Assembly (NCBI RefSeq): GCF_028649595.1
Contig: NZ_JAQSLK010000003.1
Span: 124,001-188,000 of the forward strand
DNA: 64,000 nucleotides
Source: Campylobacter magnus
GTDB taxonomy: Bacteria > Campylobacterota > Campylobacteria > Campylobacterales > Campylobacteraceae
Reading direction: 5' to 3'
Positions 53,049 through 62,029 of this stretch are shown here, one piece after another. The notes below the pieces were generated by a model, which saw nothing but the letters and a program-made list of their open reading frames with translations, had not been told where the DNA came from and ran no database searches. The number at the start of each line of letters is the position of its first letter. Within the stretch, counting starts at the first letter, position 1. The translations under genes were made by a program, and so were the position numbers.

Positions 53049-54185
53049 TTAGTTTGATTGACCTTCTTTTTCTAGTAGAGCTTCAAGGTTTCTTTTTGCA
53101 TTGCAAGAAAGCTCTTTAAAGGTATCAAATAGTTGTAGTGATGCTGCCTCAGCTGCTATAAGGCTCTCGATGATTTGAGGTTTGTTGTTTTGGCACTCGA
53201 AATCATCACATTTTTTAGCCAGAGAAATAGCAGAATTGATTTTATCATGAACTGCTTTGTGAGGTGCTTCAAGCTTAGTAAACTCAGGCAGTTTGCCAAA
53301 AGTCTCTTTGCCTTTGCCAGTATACCATTTACCCATACGACAAGAAGTGTGATCAGCTAGAGTCTCGCCAGTTCTATTAAATACTCTATTGTATCCATTT
53401 ACTTTAAAGGCAATGTGGTCAAGCTTAACTAGGTTAAAGAAAATGCTATTTGCGATGAAAGTGCTTGATTTTTGGATATTATGTGATTGCTCAGTTAGAG
53501 CTGCGAATTTTCGTGTAAATTCGCTGATATGTTCGCTACTTTGATTGCTGATTTGCTCTACTTCTTCACTTTGGCTAAACATCTCGCCAGAGTTTTGTTT
53601 TAGAAGATTGATGTTCATCTCAACTTCGCTAGTTGCTTTTTGAGTTCTCTCAGCTAGATTTCTAACCTCGTCAGCAACAACGGCAAATCCACGACCATGC
53701 TCACCAGCTCTTGCTGCTTCGATAGCTGCGTTAAGTGCTAGCAAGTTTGTTTGATCTGAGATATCTTTAATTAGGTTGATAACATTTGAAATCTCATCTA
53801 CGCTTTTATTTAGGTTCTCAGCTGTAGCACGGCTGCGGTTTGCGCTTTGGCTAATGTGAGTTAGAGAATCAGCTAGGTTGTGGCTAACCTCGTCTAGTTC
53901 ACGGATGTGAGCGATATTTTCAGCTACTATGTGTGCGCTTAGTTGGTTTACATCTAGGTTGCCTTCGATGTCGCTTTGGATCTCTTTTACGCAGTCTACT
54001 ACGCCTTTGTTCATGCTTTCAATTGCCTCGATAAAGCATTTTTCCTGGAATTGAGCGAACTCGAATTGAACCTTTTCAAGCTTTTTTTCAAGCTCGTTAA
54101 TGTGATTGTCTTTTTGAGCGATTAGCTCTTGAGCGTTTGCAAGTTGTTGTTTAAGAACTTCTAGTTCTTTTGAATTGCCAAACAT
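53049..54185 (-). CDS. Soluble chemoreceptor with C-terminal zinc-binding CZB domain
   Basis: Cytoplasmic receptor of 378 residues without membrane helices, like Helicobacter TlpD. An N-terminal coiled coil (residues 5-55) leads to the signalling tip, with the conserved [20 protein letters not shown]-type hairpin. The CZB domain in the last ~120 residues has its zinc ligands: [18 protein letters not shown] and [11 protein letters not shown] receptors sense zinc and oxidants such as hypochlorite. It lies after the nap operon on the same strand but upstream, separated by 220 bases; ATG 54185 follows AAAGGAGATACA. Confidence 0.92.
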   Translation of the reverse strand: MFGNSKELEVLKQQLANAQELIAQKDNHINELEKKLEKVQFEFAQFQEKCFIEAIESMNKGVVDCVKEIQSDIEGNLDVNQLSAHIVAENIAHIRELDEVSHNLADSLTHISQSANRSRATAENLNKSVDEISNVINLIKDISDQTNLLALNAAIEAARAGEHGRGFAVVADEVRNLAERTQKATSEVEMNINLLKQNSGEMFSQSEEVEQISNQSSEHISEFTRKFAALTEQSHNIQKSSTFIANSIFFNLVKLDHIAFKVNGYNRVFNRTGETLADHTSCRMGKWYTGKGKETFGKLPEFTKLEAPHKAVHDKINSAISLAKKCDDFECQNNKPQIIESLIAAEAASLQLFDTFKELSCNAKRNLEALLEKEGQSN

Positions 54186-54303
54186 TGTATCTCCTTTTTT
54201 AAAATTCGGGCTTGATTATAGCATAAAATTTATTTTTTTTAAATAAAAAAAATAAATTTTTGGTTAAATTTTAAGAAAATTTTGTAATATTTTTCAAAAA
54301 ATT

Positions 54304-54528
54304 TTAGTTTAGTTCTACAAAAATATGCTCAGCTTCGTTGCTGCGAAGTATCACACAGGTGCGTTCTAGCTCGATGGCTACGGTGTTTTTGCCTAGTGTT
54401 GAGTTGATTTTTAGCAGTTTTTTGCCCTCGCTAAGACCAAGGCTAAAAAGTCTATCTCTAAGCTCATCGCCAGCTGTGATACGCATGATTTTTGCGCTTT
54501 GGTTTATTTTTAGTTCGTTTAAACTCAT
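54304..54528 (-). CDS. feoA: FeoA-domain protein
   Basis: Seventy-four residues with the SH3-like FeoA fold: DRLFSLGLSEGKKLLKI and the closing ILRSNEAEHIFVEL. FeoA helps FeoB transport ferrous iron. No feoB follows in this window, so it is either separated from feoB or acts elsewhere. ATG 54528 has only a weak ribosome site (AAGAACAGCC). Confidence 0.88.
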   Translation of the reverse strand: MSLNELKINQSAKIMRITAGDELRDRLFSLGLSEGKKLLKINSTLGKNTVAIELERTCVILRSNEAEHIFVELN

Positions 54529-54611
54529 GGCTGTTCTTATTTTTTTAGTATTTTTACCTAGGGAATTCTAGAATTCCTAGATAAATTTTTAGTAAAATTC
54601 TAGAATTGCTT

Positions 54612-55652
54612 TTAGTGAGGTTGTATGCTAGAATTGCTAGCACCACCTGCGCTTTTTAGCTTTTCTAGTTCGTCCCAAAGGACAGCCGCTGCTTTATCAT
54701 AGGCTTTGGCAGCGTTGCTATTTGGTTCATAGAAAGCAACTGGCTTGCCCAAATCGCCTCCCTGCCTAATGCTAGGCTCAATTGGCACCTTAGCGATTAT
54801 GTTTGTGCTATATTTTTGCGCTAATTTTTCAGTTGCCTCTCCACCGCCGAAAATATCATATTTTTTACCACAATCAGGGCAGATAAAGCCACTCATATTC
54901 TCAACCACGCCACCTAGCTTAATGCCAAGTTTATTAAACATATCAAGGGCTCTGCTGCAATCATCAAGCGCTACGCTTTGAGGTGTGGTAACGCACACAC
55001 CAAGGCTAACTGGCACGCTTTGAGCCAAGGTCAGCTGCGCATCGCCTGTGCCAGGAGGCATATCCAAAAATAAAGCATCTAAACTCCCCCAAGCCACTTC
55101 ATTTAGAAGCTGCGTGATAGCTTTCATTATCATTGCCCCACGCCAAATTAGACTTTGTCCAGGCTCAATTAACACACCCATACTCATCATTTCAAGTCCG
55201 TGGCTGGTAATAGGCTTTAATTTATCGCCCACAGCGTAGGCACGCTCATTTTCACAGCCTAGCATTCTAGGGATATTTGGGCCGTAAATATCAGCATCTA
55301 GAATTCCTACTTTTTTGCCCATTTTTGCCATGCTAAGAGCTAGATTTAGCGTGGTTGTGCTTTTGCCAACGCCACCTTTGCCGCTTGAAATCATAATGAA
55401 GTTTTTTATCTGTGGGGCTATGTTTTTGTTTTGTGGACTGCTAGCTTGCTGTGGTACTGGTGTGAGTATTTCGCACTCTAAGCCAAGGGCAGATATCGCT
55501 TTTTCAAGCTCATTTTTTATTTCAGGCTTTGCGCTAGGGATTTGTACAACAACCTTTGGCTGGGTAGCTTTTACAAAGCCAAAATCTACTATGCTTTTTT
55601 TAAAGCCCGGATAAATAATGCCTTTAAGTTTATTTAAGATTTCTTCGTTCAT
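54612..55652 (-). CDS. mrp: Mrp/NBP35-type iron-sulfur carrier ATPase
   Basis: Binds and hands on [4Fe-4S] clusters (ApbC family), 346 residues. An N-terminal MIP18-like domain (~90 residues) is joined to the ATPase with the deviant Walker A SGKGGVGKST, and the CPDCG pair near residue 260 is present. The final residues (SNSSIQPH) are encoded by a partial palindrome repeat and look like an added tail. No operon partner. Confidence 0.94.
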   Translation of the reverse strand: MNEEILNKLKGIIYPGFKKSIVDFGFVKATQPKVVVQIPSAKPEIKNELEKAISALGLECEILTPVPQQASSPQNKNIAPQIKNFIMISSGKGGVGKSTTTLNLALSMAKMGKKVGILDADIYGPNIPRMLGCENERAYAVGDKLKPITSHGLEMMSMGVLIEPGQSLIWRGAMIMKAITQLLNEVAWGSLDALFLDMPPGTGDAQLTLAQSVPVSLGVCVTTPQSVALDDCSRALDMFNKLGIKLGGVVENMSGFICPDCGKKYDIFGGGEATEKLAQKYSTNIIAKVPIEPSIRQGGDLGKPVAFYEPNSNAAKAYDKAAAVLWDELEKLKSAGGASNSSIQPH

Positions 55653-55845
55653 TTTTTTTTGCCTTTTAAAAATTTTTAAAATCTTAGCTGAATTTGATAA
55701 ATCTTTGACTAAAATTTTGATAATTTTTATTAAAGTTTTTAATAATAATTTTTATATCATATATAAAAAGCTAATTAAAGATATATGAGAATTCTAGAAT
55801 TCTAGAATTCTCAAAAATTAGCTTTATAATTCTAAAAATGCGCTA

Positions 55846-57213
55846 TTATTCTTGCGGGTAGCTCTCGCAGGTGTTTTTTTGCTCCGCAATCCGTTGGTTA
55901 GCTACTTCTTGGCTGATTTTATACGCGCAAAATTTTGGCCCACACATTGAGCAAAACTTAGCTTCTTTAAAGCCTTCTTCTGGCAAGCTCTCATCGTGAA
56001 GCTCGCGGGCTTTATCAGGGTCAAGTGCTAGCTCAAACTGCTCGTTCCATCTAAAATTCCACCTAGCATCGCTCATTTTGTGATCTCTCTCAATAGCACC
56101 TGGGCGTTTTAGAGCCACATCTGCGCTGTGAGCGGCGATTTTGTGAGCGATTATACCGTCTCTTACATCTGCTGCGTTTGGCAGACCTAAATGCTCTTTT
56201 GGCGTTACATAGCAAAGCATGCTAGCACCATGATATGCTGCCATTGTTGCACCTATCGCGCTTGTTATATGATCGTATCCTGCACCGATATCAGTTGGCA
56301 AAGGCCCCAAAATATAAAAAGGCGCATCATCGCAAAGACGCTGTTCTTCTTTCATGTTAAACTCAATTTGATCAAAAGGTATGTGACCTGGACCTTCTAT
56401 CATTACTTGGACATTTTTCTCTCTTGCTCTTCTACCAAGGCGACCAAGCTCTGCAAGCTCGGCAAGTTGCGCCTCATCGCTAGCATCAGCTAGGCAGCCT
56501 GGGCGAAGACTATCACCAAGGCTGAGTGCGACATCGTATTTTGCGCAGATATCGCAGATTTTATCAAAGGCTTCGTAAAAGGGATTTTGTTTATGATGCT
56601 TCATCATCCACGCAGCCATGAGAGAGCCACCACGGCTTACTATTCCCATTTTGCGCTTGCCCACATAAGGCATGAACTCTAAAAGCATTCCAGCATGTAT
56701 TGTAAAGTAGCTCACGCCTTGTTTTGCTTGCTTTTCTAGGCAATCAAGCATGATTTCTAAGGTGAGATTTTCCATATCGCCGATATCGTGGATTATTTGA
56801 TACATAGGCACGGTGCCGATAGGCACAGAACTTGCTTTTATGATACCTTGGCGGATTTGGTCTAAATCTCCACCGGTGCTTAGATCCATAACAGTATCAG
56901 CACCGTACTTTAAGCAGACATTAAGCTTTTCTATCTCTTCTTCAAGACCGCTTGTAAGTGCGCTAGATCCTATGTTTGCGTTGATTTTGGTTTTTAGGCT
57001 TCTGCCTATGCCCATAGGCACCAAGTTTGTGTGGTTTATGTTTGCTGGGATGATGATTTTGCCCTCTGCGACTTGCTGTCTAATAAACTCAGGCTCAAGT
57101 AGTTCAGTTCTAGCGACAAATTCCATCTCAGGTGTGATTATACCTTGCTTTGCGTAGTATAGTTGTGTGGGTGTAGCATGATTTTCTCGCTCTTTACACC
57201 AGTTTGTGCGCAT
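55846..57213 (-). CDS. thiC: Phosphomethylpyrimidine synthase
   Basis: Radical-SAM enzyme that turns AIR into HMP-phosphate for thiamine. The C-terminal cluster motif CSMCGPKFC holds the 4Fe-4S ligands; the core has FTIHAG and EGPGHIP. 455 residues, the short form without the plant/actinobacterial N-terminal extension. Start ATG 57213 after AAAGGATGTAAAA. No THI-box (TPP riboswitch) could be seen upstream, but a 28-base carB match and an inverted repeat lie there. Confidence 0.97.
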   Translation of the reverse strand: MRTNWCKERENHATPTQLYYAKQGIITPEMEFVARTELLEPEFIRQQVAEGKIIIPANINHTNLVPMGIGRSLKTKINANIGSSALTSGLEEEIEKLNVCLKYGADTVMDLSTGGDLDQIRQGIIKASSVPIGTVPMYQIIHDIGDMENLTLEIMLDCLEKQAKQGVSYFTIHAGMLLEFMPYVGKRKMGIVSRGGSLMAAWMMKHHKQNPFYEAFDKICDICAKYDVALSLGDSLRPGCLADASDEAQLAELAELGRLGRRAREKNVQVMIEGPGHIPFDQIEFNMKEEQRLCDDAPFYILGPLPTDIGAGYDHITSAIGATMAAYHGASMLCYVTPKEHLGLPNAADVRDGIIAHKIAAHSADVALKRPGAIERDHKMSDARWNFRWNEQFELALDPDKARELHDESLPEEGFKEAKFCSMCGPKFCAYKISQEVANQRIAEQKNTCESYPQE

Positions 57214-57707
57214 TTTTACATCCTTTTTGTGTTTTTAAAAAGTGCAATTCTATCCTATTTTTTTAAATTCATTAAAAATTTTAAAAAATACTTGATCTAG
57301 CTTTGAGCCGGTGATTGATTATATAGTATCTAAATAATCTAAAAATAACAATGATTTAGATACTATGTTTTATAAAATGCTAAGCATTTTTATCAAAATA
57401 CCCCTGTGCCCTCAGCTAATATATAAAAAATTCCAAGCAAGGCAAATATCTTTAAAAATGCTGTGCTGGGGAATTCTAGAATTTTGTTTCTTTGGCAAAA
57501 AGCGCATCAAGCTTTGTTGGCATTACATCATTTTCTACTAATAAAAATTAAAATTAGCTCAAAAATGTAAGTTTATTTTAAGAAATATATTTTCTAGCAA
57601 AATTGCTAAACTAGTAAAATTGCTAAAAAACTTTTTAAATAAGCATATTTTAACATTGATTTAGCTAGAATTGCGAGATTTTTTTATAGATTTTTTAAGG
57701 ACAAATA
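57214..57707. other. thiC-fabZ gap with a 28-nt carB match and an inverted repeat
   Basis: No gene in 494 bases. Bases 57297-57324 are identical to 63054-63081 inside carB. Directly after it lies an inverted repeat (57323-57368) whose arms ATAGTATCTAAAT and ATTTAGATACTAT pair as a hairpin. The rest is A/T-rich with one GGGGAATTCTAGAATTTTG unit at 57468-57486. No promoter for fabZ could be fixed. Confidence 0.6.
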
Positions 57708-58145
57708 ATGCTAGATGTTATGCAAATTCAAGAAATTTTGCCACATAGATTTCCTTTTTTGCTCATTGATAGAGTAACTGAAATTGACGCTGGCAAGAGT
57801 ATTAAGGCTTACAAAAATATCACCATAGGCGAACAGATTTTTCAGGGGCATTTTCCAGGGCATCCCATATATCCAGGCGTGATGATTATTGAAGGTCTTG
57901 CGCAAGCTGGTGGCGTGCTAGCTTTTAAAAGCGATGAGGGCATGGATATAAGCACTAAAGTTGTATATTTTACTAGCATTGATGAGACAAAGTTTCGCTC
58001 TCCGGTTCGTCCAGGAGATCGCTTAGACTATGAAATAGAAGTGCTAAAGCACCGTGGTTCTATGTGGGTGATGAGCGCAAAGGCTTATGTAGATGGCAAA
58101 CTATGCTGTGAAAGCAAACTAAGTGCGATGCTGGTGGATAAATAA
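57708..58145 (+). CDS. fabZ: 3-hydroxyacyl-ACP dehydratase
   Basis: Dehydrates 3-hydroxyacyl-ACP in fatty acid synthesis and competes with LpxA for the same substrate pool. Hotdog fold, catalytic His in [13 protein letters not shown] and Glu in [14 protein letters not shown]. 145 residues. ATG 57708 follows TAAGGACAAATA. Its stop overlaps lpxA (TAATG). Confidence 0.96.
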   Translation: MLDVMQIQEILPHRFPFLLIDRVTEIDAGKSIKAYKNITIGEQIFQGHFPGHPIYPGVMIIEGLAQAGGVLAFKSDEGMDISTKVVYFTSIDETKFRSPVRPGDRLDYEIEVLKHRGSMWVMSAKAYVDGKLCCESKLSAMLVDK

Positions 58146-58930
58146 TGATAAGCGATAAAGCAATAGTAGAAAAGGGCGCAAAGCTAGGCTCTGGCGTAGT
58201 TATAGAACCTTTTGCTTATGTGGGCTCTGGTGTTGAGCTAGGTGATAACTGCGTGGTAAAATCAGGCGCAAAGCTTGTAGGAAATACCAAAATCGGCGAA
58301 AACTCCAAAATCTATAGCTACGCTATAATAGGCGAAGGCTGTCAGGATATAGGGCACAAACCAAGTGGGGCTGAGAGCGTGATAATCGGCAAAAACTCTG
58401 TTATAAGAGAGTTTGCTACTATTAACTCAGGCACTTTTAAAAACGAACACTGCGATGGTAGCACGAAAATTGGCGATAATGCCTTTATAATGGCGTATTG
58501 CCATATAGCCCATGACTGTAAAGTGGGGAATAATATAATTTTTGCAAATAACGCAACTTTGGCTGGGCATGTAGAAATAGGCGATTTTACCGTTGTTGGT
58601 GGGCTTACGCCTATTCATCAGTTCGTGCGTATAGGCGAGGGCTGCATGATAGCAGGTGCTAGTGGCGTGAGTCAAGATATAGTGCCTTTTTGCCTAGCTG
58701 AGGGAAATAGAGCCTATATCCGTGGACTAAATGTAGTGGGGCTAAGGCGTAGATTTAATAAAGAAGTAATCGATGAGATTCACAGCGCATTTCGCAAGCT
58801 ACAAAAAGCCCATGATATAAAAGAAATCGCAGCACAGCTAACAAATCATGACTGCGAGCAAGTAAGAAAAATGGCTGAGTTTATACTAAATACTACTAGG
58901 GGAATTCCTATGCATAAAGGAAAACAATGA
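58145..58930 (+). CDS. lpxA: UDP-GlcNAc acyltransferase (lipid A step 1)
   Basis: Transfers a 3-hydroxyacyl chain to UDP-GlcNAc. Left-handed beta helix of hexapeptide repeats ([20 protein letters not shown]...), catalytic His in [12 protein letters not shown], and the helical C-terminus. 261 residues. Coupled to fabZ (one-base overlap) and to clpX (ATGA). Confidence 0.97.
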   Translation: MISDKAIVEKGAKLGSGVVIEPFAYVGSGVELGDNCVVKSGAKLVGNTKIGENSKIYSYAIIGEGCQDIGHKPSGAESVIIGKNSVIREFATINSGTFKNEHCDGSTKIGDNAFIMAYCHIAHDCKVGNNIIFANNATLAGHVEIGDFTVVGGLTPIHQFVRIGEGCMIAGASGVSQDIVPFCLAEGNRAYIRGLNVVGLRRRFNKEVIDEIHSAFRKLQKAHDIKEIAAQLTNHDCEQVRKMAEFILNTTRGIPMHKGKQ

Positions 58931-60135
58931 GAAAATGTAGTTTTTGTGGGAATTTTGAAAGTAGCGAAAGAAAATTGCTTACAAATAATGATGATAGTGC
59001 CTTTATCTGCGAATACTGCGCAAATGCTGCTTTTAGCGCCTTTCATGGCGATGAGAAAAAAGTAGAAACTAGCGAAGATTGCGTAGCTTTTGATACTATC
59101 ACACCAAAGGGGCTAAAAGCCGTGCTTGATAACTATGTAATCGGGCAAGAAAGAGCTAAAAAAGTCTTTAGCGTGGGCGTGTATAATCACTATAAAAGAA
59201 TTTTTAAACAAAGCGATGATGATACCGAACTAGCAAAGTCAAATATACTGCTAATAGGCCCAACTGGTTCTGGAAAAACGCTAATGGCGCAGACTTTGGC
59301 TAGATTTTTACATGTGCCTATTGCAATCTGCGATGCTACAAGTTTAACTGAGGCTGGATATGTAGGCGAAGATGTAGAAAACATACTAACCAAGCTTTAT
59401 CAAGCAGCAGGCTGCGATATCAAAAAAGCCGAACAAGGCATAGTTTTTGTTGATGAAATAGATAAAATTGCTAGAATGGGCGAAAACCGCTCTATCACTC
59501 GTGATGTAAGTGGAGAGGGCGTGCAGCAAGCCTTGCTTAAAATCATAGAAGGCAGCAGCGTAAATATCCCGCCAAATGGTGGCAGAAAGCACCCAAATCA
59601 AGAGTTTGTACAAATTGATACTACAAATATTTTGTTTGTTTGTGGTGGGGCTTTTGATGGGCTAAATGAAATAATTGAACGCAGAGTAGGCAAAAATGTC
59701 CTTGGATTTAACCAAAATCGCCGTGGAAAAAAAGAAAGGCAAAATGCTATTTCGCTTGTAGAACCTGATGATTTGGTTCATTTTGGACTTATCCCTGAGC
59801 TAATCGGCAGGCTTCATAGCATAACTACGCTAAATGAAATCACTACTGATGATATGGTGCGTATCCTAACCGAGCCAAAAAATGCTCTACTTCGTCAATA
59901 TGAAAAGCTCTTTGCTATGGATGGAGCGAAGCTGATGTTTGATGATGAGGCTGTGCGTGAGGTAGCAAATCTAGCTATCAAGCGCAAAACCGGAGCTCGT
60001 GGACTTCGCTCGATTATGGAAGAGATGATGACTGATATAATGTTTGATTTGCCTGAGCTTAATGGATATGAGGTTCACATCTCAAAAGATGTAGTGGATA
60101 AAAAGGCTGAACCTTTGCTAATAAAGGTCAAATAA
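58927..60135 (+). CDS. clpX: ClpXP protease ATPase subunit
   Basis: AAA+ unfoldase feeding ClpP. Zinc finger Cys4, Cys7, Cys28, Cys31 at the N-terminus, Walker A GPTGSGKT, Walker B FVDEIDK, the IGF-like loop near NRRGKKER region and sensor RTGARGLRS-type KTGARGLRS. 402 residues. Starts with ATGA overlap to lpxA. The last codons are repeated as a 50-base tandem copy just after the stop. Confidence 0.97.
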   Translation: MRKCSFCGNFESSERKLLTNNDDSAFICEYCANAAFSAFHGDEKKVETSEDCVAFDTITPKGLKAVLDNYVIGQERAKKVFSVGVYNHYKRIFKQSDDDTELAKSNILLIGPTGSGKTLMAQTLARFLHVPIAICDATSLTEAGYVGEDVENILTKLYQAAGCDIKKAEQGIVFVDEIDKIARMGENRSITRDVSGEGVQQALLKIIEGSSVNIPPNGGRKHPNQEFVQIDTTNILFVCGGAFDGLNEIIERRVGKNVLGFNQNRRGKKERQNAISLVEPDDLVHFGLIPELIGRLHSITTLNEITTDDMVRILTEPKNALLRQYEKLFAMDGAKLMFDDEAVREVANLAIKRKTGARGLRSIMEEMMTDIMFDLPELNGYEVHISKDVVDKKAEPLLIKVK

Positions 60136-60252
60136 ACTGTTAGGAATTCTAGAATTCCCTATAAATGCTAATAAAGGTCAAAAAAAACTTTTAGGAATTC
60201 TAGTAGGAATTCTAGAATTCCCTATATAATTAACAAAATTCAAGGAGAAAAA
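60116..60252. repeat. Tandem duplication of the clpX 3' end with palindromes
   Basis: TGCTAATAAAGGTCAAA occurs at 60116-60132 (clpX end) and again at 60166-60182, each followed by an ...CTTTTAGGAATTCTAG-like palindrome. The 50-base period suggests slippage or repeat insertion with duplication. Confidence 0.65.
60225..60230 (+). promoter_or_regulatory. -10 box of mreB promoter
   Basis: TATAAT in CCCTATATAATTAAC directly after a palindrome unit, 22 bases before ATG 60253 and its AAGGAG ribosome site. Confidence 0.55.
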
Positions 60253-61290
60253 ATGTTTTTAGATAGTTTGGTGGGGCTGTTTTCTAGTGACATGGCAATA
60301 GACCTTGGAACTGCAAATACCTTGGTGCTAGTAAAAGATAAAGGTATAGTAATAAATGAACCTAGCGTAGTAGCAGTAGAGCGTGGCAAATACGGTCAGC
60401 AAAAAATCCTAGCTGTGGGTAGAGAAGCAAAAGAAATGGTTGGCAAAACTCACAGTGGCATAGAGGCAATCCGCCCTATGAGAGATGGCGTGATAGCTGA
60501 TTTTGATATGACTGAGAAAATGATAAGATATTTTATAGAAAAAACTCACCGCCGCAAAAGCTTTTTGCGTCCTAGAATCATCATCTCAGTGCCTTATGGC
60601 TTAACTCAGGTTGAAAGAAAGGCTGTTAGAGAAAGTGCTCTCTCAGCTGGTGCTAGAGAGGTGTTTTTGATAGAAGAGCCTATGGCAGCAGCAATAGGCG
60701 CAAATCTGCCAGTAATGGAGCCACAAGGCAGCCTTGTAGTAGACATCGGTGGAGGAACTACTGAAATAGGCGTAGTTAGCCTAGGCGGTCTAGTAATCTC
60801 AAAATCAATCCGTGTAGCTGGTGATAAGATAAATGAAACAATAGTAAACTATGTGCGTGAAAAACACAATCTAGTAATCGGCGAGCGCACAGGAGAGGAT
60901 ATAAAAATAAAAATTGGTTGTGCAGTCCAGCTACCAAAAGAACTAACTATGAATGTAAAAGGTCGCGATCAAATCACACGCCTACTAAGTAGCATAGAAC
61001 TAACTAGCGAGGATGCAAGAGAGGCTATGGAAGAGCCATTAAAAGAAATAGTAGATGCGTTAAAATTTGTCCTTGAGCGTATGACACCTGATATCGTTGG
61101 CGATATATTTAAAAGCGGCGTAGTGCTAACTGGTGGTGGAGCACTCATCCGTGGGCTAGATAAATACATCTCAGATGCTGTAAAACTACCAGTATATGTA
61201 GCAGACGAACCACTACTAGCAGTAGCAAAGGGCACAGGCAAGGCACTAGAAGAGATTGTACTTTTACAAACACTAACAAATGAAGAGTAA
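60253..61290 (+). CDS. mreB: Rod-shape actin homologue
   Basis: Bacterial actin that guides cell wall growth. Phosphate 1 motif DLGTANTLV, VVDIGGGTTE and adenosine motif TGGGALIRG are present. 345 residues. First gene of mreBC; mreC starts 11 bases before its stop. Confidence 0.97.
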   Translation: MFLDSLVGLFSSDMAIDLGTANTLVLVKDKGIVINEPSVVAVERGKYGQQKILAVGREAKEMVGKTHSGIEAIRPMRDGVIADFDMTEKMIRYFIEKTHRRKSFLRPRIIISVPYGLTQVERKAVRESALSAGAREVFLIEEPMAAAIGANLPVMEPQGSLVVDIGGGTTEIGVVSLGGLVISKSIRVAGDKINETIVNYVREKHNLVIGERTGEDIKIKIGCAVQLPKELTMNVKGRDQITRLLSSIELTSEDAREAMEEPLKEIVDALKFVLERMTPDIVGDIFKSGVVLTGGGALIRGLDKYISDAVKLPVYVADEPLLAVAKGTGKALEEIVLLQTLTNEE

Positions 61291-62026
61291 GTTAAAGTTT
61301 TTTTTAGTAATTGGATATATTGTTTTAATTTCATTTTATGCTAGCGATAGTTTAAAAAAATATTTTATAGATGCTACAAATCTTGTAGTTGGGCAGATTT
61401 ATTCTATTGCTAGTTTTGTTAAAGATAGCTTTGATGAGCATTTTGCTCAAGTTAGGCTTATAAAAGAACTAAAAGAGCAAAATGAAAAGCTACAAGAAAA
61501 AGCCGCACTTAGCGAAGCTTTTAGCTATGAACTCTCCCAGGTTATGAGGGATATTAACTCAAGCTTTGTGCCAGAATCTAGAAAAGTGCGAGCCCTGAGC
61601 TACGCACAAATTGGCGACCATAGCAAGATTTGGCTAGATTTTAAGGAATTTGATAGCAATAAAATCTATGGACTTTTAAGTGATGGAAAAACAGCTGGAA
61701 TTGTAATAAATCAAAATGACCGCCCTTTGGCTGTATTACAAAACGACCAAAAGAGCATGTTCGCAGTCTATATCGGCGAGGAAAAAATCCCAGGAATCGC
61801 TAAGGGTAATGGAAAAAATATAGAAGTAAAATATATAGCAAAATGGCTAACACCACAAGTAGGCGATGAGGTTTATACTAGTGGATTAGATGGGATATTT
61901 TTTGGAGGAATTGCAGTGGGCAAGGTAGTTGAGCTAATAGACGAGACTATTTACATAACAGCAGTGGTAGAACCGGCGGCGGATGTCAAAGTCCCATCGT
62001 ATCTTTATGTAATCACAAAAGGATAA
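61280..62026 (+). CDS. mreC: Rod-shape protein MreC
   Basis: Bitopic inner membrane protein of 248 residues. One N-terminal helix (FFLVIGYIVLISFYA), a coiled coil (ELKEQNEKLQEKAAL) and two periplasmic beta barrels, with DEVYTSGLDGIFFGGIAVGKV near the end. Links MreB to the wall machinery. No mreD in the window; carB follows three bases later. Confidence 0.92.
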   Translation: MKSKLKFFLVIGYIVLISFYASDSLKKYFIDATNLVVGQIYSIASFVKDSFDEHFAQVRLIKELKEQNEKLQEKAALSEAFSYELSQVMRDINSSFVPESRKVRALSYAQIGDHSKIWLDFKEFDSNKIYGLLSDGKTAGIVINQNDRPLAVLQNDQKSMFAVYIGEEKIPGIAKGNGKNIEVKYIAKWLTPQVGDEVYTSGLDGIFFGGIAVGKVVELIDETIYITAVVEPAADVKVPSYLYVITKG

Positions 62027-62029
62027 AAA

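Noticed and set aside
57297-57324. Attachment site or tRNA fragment
   Set aside because: The sequence is carB coding sequence, no tRNA or integrase lies nearby, and nothing inserted is seen between the two copies that would fit an element.
57214-57420. TPP riboswitch ahead of thiC
   Set aside because: The conserved CTGAGA and ACCTGATCTGG-type core could not be found on the minus strand.
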